Assembly (NCBI GenBank): GCA_028824685.1 | Contig: JAPPCZ010000049.1 | Span: 1 to 45,176, forward strand | Length of the DNA stretch: 45,176 bases | From: Candidatus Poribacteria bacterium | Lineage (GTDB): Bacteria > Poribacteria > WGA-4E > WGA-3G | Direction of reading: 5' to 3' | In this document: piece by piece, positions 23,520-30,713 of the stretch | Position numbering within the stretch: the stretch's first letter is position 1 | How the letters are laid out: every line of letters begins with the position of its first letter | Notes under the pieces: model-generated | Seen by the model: the letters and a program-made list of their open reading frames with translations, nothing else | What the model was told of the DNA's origin: nothing | Database searches by the model: none | Translations under genes and position numbers: made by a program

Positions 23520-26327
23520 ATGAAAAACAACGATGTTGCACTTATTCAACAGACCCTCAGTGGCGACCAAAACGCTTTCACTGTTTTGGTAGATAAATAT
23601 CAGAAGCAGGTACACGCGTTTGCATGGCGGAAGTTAGGTGACTTCCATCTCGCTGAAGAGATCACGCAAGACGCGTTTCTTAAGGTTTATAACCAACTCT
23701 GGACACTTAGAGACCCGAGTCGTTTCGCCGCATGGCTATACGCTATTGTTAAGAATTGTTGTTTAGCGTGTTTTCGAAAAATGCAGCTACCGATTGAATC
23801 TCTCGAGGCCATGCCTGAAGCGGAGTTAGAAAGAGTTTTCTATGACCAATATCTTGAGAAACAGCGCGAAGAGAATGCTGATGAAAAACGCCATGAAGTT
23901 GTAAAACACCTTCTCAACAAACTACCTGAGAATGAACAGACTGTGATAACCCTTCACTATCTCGGTGATATGCGTTGTGAAGAGATTAGCGAGTTTTTGG
24001 AAGTGCCAGTGAATACGGTTAAGAGTAGACTTCATCGGGCAAGAAAGCGATTAAAGGAGGAAGAATCAATGGTTCGCGAAACATTGGGTGGTTTTGAACT
24101 GCCAGACAATCTTACAGAAAATATTATGGAATGGATTCAGATGAATGAACCGGGTGTAGCGGCTTCAGTAGGCACATTAGCTAAGACATCGGATGGGGCA
24201 CTCTATGCTGTGATGGGTTATGAGAACATCTACAAATTACCCACGGGTGAAAACAATTGGCAGCTTGTTAACGAAGAATTTTTACGTCAAGAGACCGAAG
24301 GCGCTATTCCTATTGCTGAACACAACGGAACACTTTATATTATCCCCTCTGACGAGTTGTTTGCTTCAACTGATGAAGGTAAAACTTGGAATTCCATCGG
24401 TCCTTGTCCAAAGGGACATGTAAGAGAATTGTTGATCACAGAAGATGCTTTTTACTTAACCCTTAATGAAGGTATTTTCCGATCCGATGATGCTGGACAT
24501 TCGTGGACAAACATGGACGATGGTTTAGATAACCGTTTGATAGCAGACGGCGAAATTTGCACATTAAGAGTGAGTCAAGACACTCTGTTTGCAGGAACTT
24601 ATCTGGGAATATACCGCTCTAAAACAGAAACTTGGGAACGCCTACAGTTGCCAGTGGACAACACTGTGATAGTGAATTGTTTAACGGTGTCCGAAGATAA
24701 TATCTACGTTGCAGCAAAGGTAAATATTATGGAAGGTGACGGAACGCCTATAGAAAATTACCATAATTTGTGTGATATCAGTAAGGATTCGTGGTGGGTA
24801 TTCCGATCAACCGACGGTGGCGATTCTTGGACAGATATAACGCCTTCGGATGCTCGGGATCTAATGAAAGGAACGTTGCCTCCCATTAAGCTGCTTGCTT
24901 ATGGAAAAACACTCTTACTAATAGCTGGAGAAGAGGGTGTTGTGGCTCGCTCAATTGATTGTGGAAATACTTGGAAATCTATAGAACATTCCGGTATTAC
25001 ACCTTTGCAGTTTAGCGTCAACTGTGCTGCATCTTTAGACGAAAACATGTTTTATACTGGCGGAGTCGCTGGAATTCATCGTTCAACAGATGGCGGTGAA
25101 ACCTGGCACCGATTTAATACAAGGTTTGCGTGCCGTGTGGAAAACTTGATCAGTTTCAAGGCAAGTCCAGATTCAAAAATGTCGAATGCACTCTATGCGA
25201 CAGTTTCGGGGAGTGTAGTCAAATCAACTGATGGAGGTAGTTCGTGGGCTGCTGTTGGCATTGAACTGCCAAAGATTATAAGTGAAGTGCCAAAATTCAA
25301 TGCAAAATTAAAACAGAAGGAATATACACCGCGAATTGTTCAGATTTCCGAAGCCAACGGTGTTCTGTATGCAAAAGCAATTCGACGTAATTGTGAAACG
25401 GCTTATTATCGTTTAGATACGGACAAAAATTGCTTGGTTGCTGTAGAGGGTTATATTTTTGAAGAGGGAACGACACCTCCTTCGCGAGATTCAGGAAGGC
25501 TCATGTGGACCGTGTTTGGGAAAGCAACATTTCCCTTCGATTCTAATCGGCTACCGGGACAAGAGGTACAAATTTCCTTTTCCTGCTCTACAGATCCTGA
25601 CGCAGATGTTGAGCCTTTATCAACTGAAATAATACGTGAGAATCCAAAATTTGGTGCAGAATGCTTTTTAAAACTGTTGGGGCAAGTAGAAGGCGATCAT
25701 CAACTGGCTTACAAATTGACGTTGAAAGGTTTATTCGGCAACTTCGCGGTGAGTGGGGAAACGTACTACATGGAGTACAACTATAAACTCTTCCGATGGA
25801 AACCTGGTGACGCAAGATGGTCCGATACAGGTGTCCAAGAAACTTGTGAACTCACACCTGAAAATATGTCGCATGGTTTTAAACTTGCTACATCAGGTGA
25901 AACGGTATACGTTGGTAAGCGAGATGGGCAACTCTTTCAATCGCTTGATGGTGGTGATAGTTGGAACGACATCACAGAAAATCTACCGCAGTCTGTTGAA
26001 CACTTCAATCAAATTGTCTTTGCCGATTCAACGGTGCACGTCGCAACTGACAAAGGGGTTTTTAATTCAATAGATGGTGTTGTTTGGGATGTAATCACTG
26101 ATAAAACGGGGGAAACCGTAATCATTAAGTCGTTAGCAACAGCGAGAGATGCTGTCTATGGCGCGAATGATGAAGGCATCTATTCCTTAGAAAAGAAAGC
26201 AGGGACTTTGGAACAGATTGTCCCTGAAATTCCAGATGCTATAACTTCTTTCGTTGTTGATGGAGGGACCTTCTTCGTTGGCACGGAACATCGCGGTGTG
26301 CTTTGTCTTGAACGTGCAGAGTCATAG
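23520..26327 (+). CDS. ECF sigma-70 factor fused to an Asp-box (BNR) beta-propeller
   Basis: 935 residues. Residues 10-80 form sigma region 2 (HLAEEITQDAFLKVYNQLW, then RFAAWLYAIVKN) and residues about 132-180 form region 4 (LPENEQTVITLHYLGDMRCEEISEFLEVPVNTVKSRLHRARKRL). The remaining 740 residues carry Asp-box repeats S-x-D-x-G-x-T/S-W at about residues 282, 321, 429, 478, 522, 570 and 808, with a degenerate one near 850. These resemble sialidase/VPS10-like propellers, normally extracytoplasmic. No membrane segment or signal peptide is visible, so the propeller would be cytoplasmic and could act as sensor or scaffold. No anti-sigma gene is adjacent. AGGAGG precedes ATG 23520. A close paralogue is encoded at 30714-33446. 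Confidence 0.88.
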   Translation: MKNNDVALIQQTLSGDQNAFTVLVDKYQKQVHAFAWRKLGDFHLAEEITQDAFLKVYNQLWTLRDPSRFAAWLYAIVKNCCLACFRKMQLPIESLEAMPEAELERVFYDQYLEKQREENADEKRHEVVKHLLNKLPENEQTVITLHYLGDMRCEEISEFLEVPVNTVKSRLHRARKRLKEEESMVRETLGGFELPDNLTENIMEWIQMNEPGVAASVGTLAKTSDGALYAVMGYENIYKLPTGENNWQLVNEEFLRQETEGAIPIAEHNGTLYIIPSDELFASTDEGKTWNSIGPCPKGHVRELLITEDAFYLTLNEGIFRSDDAGHSWTNMDDGLDNRLIADGEICTLRVSQDTLFAGTYLGIYRSKTETWERLQLPVDNTVIVNCLTVSEDNIYVAAKVNIMEGDGTPIENYHNLCDISKDSWWVFRSTDGGDSWTDITPSDARDLMKGTLPPIKLLAYGKTLLLIAGEEGVVARSIDCGNTWKSIEHSGITPLQFSVNCAASLDENMFYTGGVAGIHRSTDGGETWHRFNTRFACRVENLISFKASPDSKMSNALYATVSGSVVKSTDGGSSWAAVGIELPKIISEVPKFNAKLKQKEYTPRIVQISEANGVLYAKAIRRNCETAYYRLDTDKNCLVAVEGYIFEEGTTPPSRDSGRLMWTVFGKATFPFDSNRLPGQEVQISFSCSTDPDADVEPLSTEIIRENPKFGAECFLKLLGQVEGDHQLAYKLTLKGLFGNFAVSGETYYMEYNYKLFRWKPGDARWSDTGVQETCELTPENMSHGFKLATSGETVYVGKRDGQLFQSLDGGDSWNDITENLPQSVEHFNQIVFADSTVHVATDKGVFNSIDGVVWDVITDKTGETVIIKSLATARDAVYGANDEGIYSLEKKAGTLEQIVPEIPDAITSFVVDGGTFFVGTEHRGVLCLERAES

Positions 26328-26365
26328 TGCCTAATACCATATAGGACTTACGCAATTTCCTTGTA

Positions 26366-26652
26366 GGTGCGGTTTCATGAAGATTAATTTATTAATTCGG
26401 TAATTTTCATTATGCATATTCGGAACATTTTAAGTGATCTTCAGTCCCGTAGGGACGATATGTTTATAGCAGCGCGGACGACTCATCCCCTTAGTCCCGT
26501 AGGGACGATATGTGTATGCCAACGACATATTTTTTACATAGCGTCCCTACGGGACTAAAGAGAAGTTGTTCAACGTTTTTCTATAAACATATCGCCCCTA
26601 CGGGACTAAGGAAATTACCGAAATATTTATTTAATCTTCATCTAACCGCACC
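26366..26652. repeat. nested palindrome with four opposed hairpins, type GTCCC-GTA-GGGAC
   Basis: Outer ends GGTGCGGTTTC and CTAACCGCACC are the two halves of the hairpin seen intact at 17606-17626. Inside are long imperfect inverted repeats starting ATGAAGATTAA and ending TTAATCTTCAT. These enclose four copies of AGTCCCGTAGGGACGATATGT: two forward (26443-26463, 26493-26513) and two inverted (26536-26556, 26587-26607). The arrangement suggests one repeat inserted in the loop of another. Confidence 0.8.
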
Positions 26653-26695
26653 ATAAAACTAATTTAGCTTCAAGATTTGTTTTCATACGCATATC

Positions 26696-26800
26696 TGTAG
26701 GAGCGATCTCCGAATCGCGACAGAACCTATTGATAGTCAGGAATCGGAGTTCCCTCCCGTAGAATGCCAAAAGTGCATTCTGCATTGATTCACAGTTCAA
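26696..26800. repeat. degenerate palindromic repeat
   Basis: Contains GCGAT-CTCCGA-ATCGC (26702-26717) and AGAATGC-CAAAAGT-GCATTCT (26761-26781), followed by GCATTGATTCAC. It shares pieces with the repeats at 41661 and 42451 but is more decayed. Confidence 0.55.
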
Positions 26801-26853
26801 AGGTGTCCAGTTAATTCTGAAGTTTACCATAATTTATTCATATTGGAAATCTT

Positions 26854-28353
26854 ATGATCACACTCATCCGCCGAGAACTCCTTGATAATCTAATGACATT
26901 CCGATTTGCTGCAGCTGTCTTCATTATGCTGTTGCTTGTTGTTGCCACAACGGTAGTGCTAATCAAAGACTACGAACGTCAATTAGCAAGTTACGACACC
27001 GCTGTCAAAAAGCATCGGCAGGAAATGCTGGAAGAACGAACCTATTCATCGGCAAACTTAACAATTGATCGTCCGCCCAACCCGTTGAGCATCTTTAATG
27101 TCGGTTTAGACAAACGATTGGGGAACTCAGTTAGCATTGAGTACTTATACGTGCCTACACTATGGGATGCTTGGAAACATGGAGCCGATAACCCATTTCT
27201 CAATCTCTTCTCATCGATAGATCTTGTCTTTATCTTTCAAGGAATTTTGAGTCTATTGGCACTCGTCTTTGCCTATGATACACTTGCGGGGGAACGCGAA
27301 CGTGGCACATTACGTCTCGTGCTGACACATCCTGTTCGGCACGGTCAAATCCTATTTGCTAAATACATTAGCGGTATGATATGTCTGCTGATCCCCTTAC
27401 TAATGTGCATTCTCCTCGTGCTAATTATGTTAACGACATCCGCATCTATTTTTCTGAGTGCCGATGATTTTTTGCGCATCGGTGGGGTTGTTTTTACGTC
27501 GTTTGTCTATCTGTCCCTGTTTTACCTTATCGGTATGTTGATTTCAGCGGCGACTCGTCGAACAAGCACTGCCCTCATGCTTGCTATGTTCGTCTGGGGC
27601 TTTTTGGTGCTGGTATATCCAAATATGATATTGACCGCGGTTAAAACAGACCCTCATCCTGATACACAAACCTCCGCTTACAACCAAATTAAACAGATAT
27701 GGGAGGAGTTTGATAGAGATCGGTTACAGTATCTCGCTAATGACCCTGTGCCAGGCGAAAAGTGGAGTTTTGGTTTGCAGGGTGATGGCGGGACTTTTTG
27801 GGGTTATAGGCACGATTCATCAATATTACTACGTTACGATATTGCTGGATTCAATTATAAAGCACTTAAAGCGGAATCTGAACCACTGGTACCACACGTT
27901 CAGAATTATCATCGCTTTTTTGGTACACAGGTTACCAACACCGCAGAACGCATGTGGCTTATCCGAAAGCCTGCACTGGATGCACTTTACACACAACCCG
28001 CAAAAATGGAACAGATGCTATTGAAGTTTTCACCCGTTGGTTTGTATGACGCGGCAACCGAAGCGTGGACAGGCACCGACTTAAATGGACTACAAGATTT
28101 TTTTACTGCAATTCAAAGATACCATCAGGTGGTCATTGACTATTATCTTGACAATAAGATATTTGAGTCTCGGCAATGGTTCGTTGCTGCTGAGGGTGAG
28201 ATTGACTGGAACCTGTTGCCGCAGTTTTCATTTAAAAGAAGTGATATTGGTATAAATGCAAAACGAGCGTTACCAGATTTATGTTTGTTGTTAATGATAA
28301 ATCTGGTCCTGTTCGCAATAATATTCCTGATTTTCGTTAGGAGTGAGGTGTAG
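26854..28353 (+). CDS. ABC-2-type permease subunit A, cassette 1
   Basis: 499-residue membrane protein of the ABC-2/NosY-like group. One N-terminal hydrophobic segment (residues about 17-40) is followed by a loop with NPLSIFNVGLDK. A block of four segments follows (about 123-262), with the coupling-helix-like motif YDTLAGERERGTLRLVLTHPVRHGQILFAKY. A long soluble loop (about 265-470) leads to a final segment. It should form a transporter with the next gene, but no ATP-binding gene is present in the window. It is paralogous to the protein at 33451-34950. In this cassette more than 500 bases of repeats separate it from the sigma-propeller gene, while in cassette 2 the spacing is 4 bases. Confidence 0.85.
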   Translation: MITLIRRELLDNLMTFRFAAAVFIMLLLVVATTVVLIKDYERQLASYDTAVKKHRQEMLEERTYSSANLTIDRPPNPLSIFNVGLDKRLGNSVSIEYLYVPTLWDAWKHGADNPFLNLFSSIDLVFIFQGILSLLALVFAYDTLAGERERGTLRLVLTHPVRHGQILFAKYISGMICLLIPLLMCILLVLIMLTTSASIFLSADDFLRIGGVVFTSFVYLSLFYLIGMLISAATRRTSTALMLAMFVWGFLVLVYPNMILTAVKTDPHPDTQTSAYNQIKQIWEEFDRDRLQYLANDPVPGEKWSFGLQGDGGTFWGYRHDSSILLRYDIAGFNYKALKAESEPLVPHVQNYHRFFGTQVTNTAERMWLIRKPALDALYTQPAKMEQMLLKFSPVGLYDAATEAWTGTDLNGLQDFFTAIQRYHQVVIDYYLDNKIFESRQWFVAAEGEIDWNLLPQFSFKRSDIGINAKRALPDLCLLLMINLVLFAIIFLIFVRSEV

Positions 28354-28556
28354 AATAGTTTTCAGTTATCAGTTGTCAGTTGTCAGTTAAGAGATGGCAC
28401 GTAACAATTAACTTTCCTCTGAAACGCTTTAAAAGAGGGTTGATTGCTGCAAAAAAAAATCTCTTTACTGACTGCTGACAACCGAAATTATACACTGAAA
28501 TTGAAACGATAGCCTCTTAATTGAAAACTGATAACTGACAACCGAGAACCATAAAA
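28354..28556. repeat. repeat element rich in TCAGTTATCAGTT, between permease genes of cassette 1
   Basis: The left end has tandem TCAGTTATCAGTTGTCAGTT-type units and the right end has the inverted form (AACTGATAACTGACAACC). Inside are AAAGAGGG and other filler. It lies right before the start of the second permease and replaces its ribosome-binding site. An element with the same ends sits in the same place in cassette 2. Confidence 0.7.
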
Positions 28557-29966
28557 ATGATATTACATATCACAAAACGCGAACTCTACGACAACCTCAA
28601 TAGCCTTCGATTCGCATTAACAACCATCTTGCTGTTAGCATTGATGTTAACCAATGCAATCGGACATCTCCGTGAGCATCCGAAGCGGATACAGAAATAT
28701 AACGATGCTGTCGTCGAATCTCTGGCTGTTCTGAATTCTCACGCCGATGACAGTTTATATAAACTCGCCCAACAGGGACCTGGAAAACTTTACAAAAAAC
28801 CGTCATCTCTACATTTCTGTGCAGAAGGTGGAGAACGCTTGTTGCCAAACATTGTTGAAGGCGGCAATCCACATCCGTACTCCTCCAACATAATAGGTGT
28901 TTGGAAACTGAGCTATCCTAATGCCAACATAGACCTGAAGCGTGTTGGACCGGATGTTACCAAAGTAGATTGGGCATTTATCATCGCTTATGTCTTGAGT
29001 TTGATTGCGCTCTTATTCACTTTTGATAGTCTTTCTGGTGAACGCGAAAGCGGTACGCTTCGGTTGATGTTAGCGAATTCAGTACCACGCCACACCATAT
29101 TGATCGGCAAGTTTTTAGGAGCGTTGATAAGCGTTAGCATCCCATTTATGCTGGCGGCATTGATGAACCTTTTGATGATTTCCACATCAAGTGCCGTTCA
29201 CCTCAACATAGAAGCGTGGGGACGATTAGGTATTATCTTCTTTATTGCGTTCCTATACACGTGTTTCTTTCTTGCTTTGGGACTGTTAGTATCAGCGCGT
29301 GTGCAACGGAGTGCTGTGAGTCTGGTGATACTCCTATTGGCTTGGGTCACTTTCGTTGTTTTTATGCCGAGTACGCTTGCTTCAATCGCAAGTGAACTTT
29401 CACCATCAATGTCCTTTGATGAGAAATGGACACAGTATAGCCAACAGCGAGATGAAATCTGGGATAAATACAATTATGTGGCATGGTCAAAGGCAGTGGA
29501 CAGAAAAACATTGACAGCGAAAAGCGCGTTCTTCTATGAAAATGCAGAAATGTCAGAACGTCTAAACCGTGAATACCTCACCAGCAAGATTGCGCAGGTT
29601 CAACATGCGCGGTCTATCACTCGTGCTTCACCAGCCACACTACTCCAGCATCTACTTGAATCTTTTGCCGGAACGGGTTTTGAGCGGCATCTGCAATTTG
29701 TGGATAATGTGGAACGTTACGCTCGGCAGTACCGTGAATTTGTTGTTGACATTGATAGATCAGATCCTGAGAGTTTCCATATTATTGGTGTCCGTGAAGG
29801 CATGACAAAAAAGAAGGTTTTGCCAGAGGCAGTCCCAAAATTTGAAGATACACTGAGTCTCGGCAAGGATTTTAACGACTCAGCGATACAGATGTTGCTG
29901 TTAACAATGTTTGTTATCGTGCTGCTGTCGGGTGCTTATCTCGCGTTTGTTCGCGTTGAAGTTTAG
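28557..29966 (+). CDS. ABC-2-type permease subunit B, cassette 1
   Basis: 469-residue membrane protein. A first hydrophobic segment (about 18-36) is followed by an extracytoplasmic loop with LYKLAQQGPGKLYKKPSSLHFCAEGGE. The core block of segments (about 138-275) contains FDSLSGERESGTLRLMLANSVPRHTILIGKF, matching the G-E-R-x-x-G-T-L motif of ABC-2 permeases. A further loop and a C-terminal segment end in a short basic tail. It is related to subunit A and is paralogous to the gene at 35072. No ribosome-binding site is visible because a repeat precedes the ATG. Confidence 0.85.
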   Translation: MILHITKRELYDNLNSLRFALTTILLLALMLTNAIGHLREHPKRIQKYNDAVVESLAVLNSHADDSLYKLAQQGPGKLYKKPSSLHFCAEGGERLLPNIVEGGNPHPYSSNIIGVWKLSYPNANIDLKRVGPDVTKVDWAFIIAYVLSLIALLFTFDSLSGERESGTLRLMLANSVPRHTILIGKFLGALISVSIPFMLAALMNLLMISTSSAVHLNIEAWGRLGIIFFIAFLYTCFFLALGLLVSARVQRSAVSLVILLLAWVTFVVFMPSTLASIASELSPSMSFDEKWTQYSQQRDEIWDKYNYVAWSKAVDRKTLTAKSAFFYENAEMSERLNREYLTSKIAQVQHARSITRASPATLLQHLLESFAGTGFERHLQFVDNVERYARQYREFVVDIDRSDPESFHIIGVREGMTKKKVLPEAVPKFEDTLSLGKDFNDSAIQMLLLTMFVIVLLSGAYLAFVRVEV

Positions 29967-30090
29967 CACAGGTAAATCTTTCTTGTTTAGACACTATGAC
30001 TTACGTAAAATCTGCTGGCGGCGTTATATGTGCTGATACGACGCGGAACCTACTTATACCATTTCTAATTGACAAATTGTCATAATAAAC

Positions 30091-30531
30091 TGTAGGTCGG
30101 GTAGAACTTGCGACACCCATAAGCATCAATTTTAGGGAAAAAACATAAATTTTGGATTATTTCAGCCCCAGCGGTGCGAAAGGTGTATAGAACGCATAAC
30201 ACACACTAAAGCACCAGGGAATCAACGCCAAATGCGCTTTTTGGCATTTGTCGGGTGCGAAAGGTGTATCACAATACACAGATATACACCTGTCACCCCG
30301 CTGGGGTTCAGTCAACGTTGGACAATGTTTCTATACACATTCCGCCCCGCTGGGGCTATGTCCATTCACAAATCAGATTCAATATCTTATAGTAGAATCC
30401 ATAATTATTTATACATGACGGTAGGTTCGGTTTCCTAACCGAACCTGTGTAAATCGTGCGGTTAGAAACCGCACCTACCAGGGAGTGTAAACATATTTTT
30501 GGATTTCACTATAAATTGACACTTATGGGTA
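30091..30531. repeat. composite repeat with four opposed hairpins and a nested insertion
   Basis: Imperfect inverted ends ACCCATAAG..TCAATTT (from about 30116) and the reverse complement near 30514-30531. Inside: hairpin GCCCCAGCGGTGC (30165-30177) with tail AAAGGTGTATAG; GCACCAG/GGTGC split by a piece with AAATGCGCTTTTTGGCATTT (30211-30258); ACCCCGCTGGGGT (30295-30307); and GCCCCGCTGGGGC (30344-30356), the last two with the tail on the other side (TATACAC). A third repeat type (30419-30480) lies inside the right arm. No gene is seen between 29967 and 30713. Confidence 0.75.
30419..30480. repeat. pair of inverted TAGGT-CGGTT hairpins
   Basis: GGTTCGGTT-TCCT-AACCGAACC followed, 10 bases later, by GTGCGGTT-AGA-AACCGCAC and CTACC. 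These are two variants of the unit at 17606-17626 in opposite orientation. The G/C change inside each stem is compensated. Confidence 0.75.
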
Positions 30532-30647
30532 GAGTTTGCGACACTATAGGCATCAATTTAATGATACATGTTCCCTACATTTACTTTGATTCCTATTATC
30601 GAACTGAAGGAACTTTTCAAGACATTTGAGACACAAAATTACGAATT

Positions 30648-30676
30648 TGCAACCTTCCTTCCTATAATATATGTCA
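30648..30676 (+). promoter_or_regulatory. candidate ECF-type promoter of the second sigma-propeller gene
   Basis: TGCAACC (30648-30654), 17 bases, TGTCA (30672-30676), 38 bases before the start codon; compare 23458-23486. A TATAATAT lies in the spacer, so a sigma-70 promoter could overlap. Confidence 0.5.
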
Positions 30677-30713
30677 CGTGTCACAAGGCAATGTTGTTAA
30701 TTAGGAGATACAC

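Noticed and set aside
26443..26607. Possible CRISPR array from the repeated GTCCCGTAGGGAC units
   Set aside because: Only four units, in two orientations, with unequal spacing, in a nested palindrome and without cas genes.
30232..30438. Short plus-strand frame between the cassettes
   Set aside because: Made of repeat DNA (hairpins at 30295 and 30344) with no start signal.
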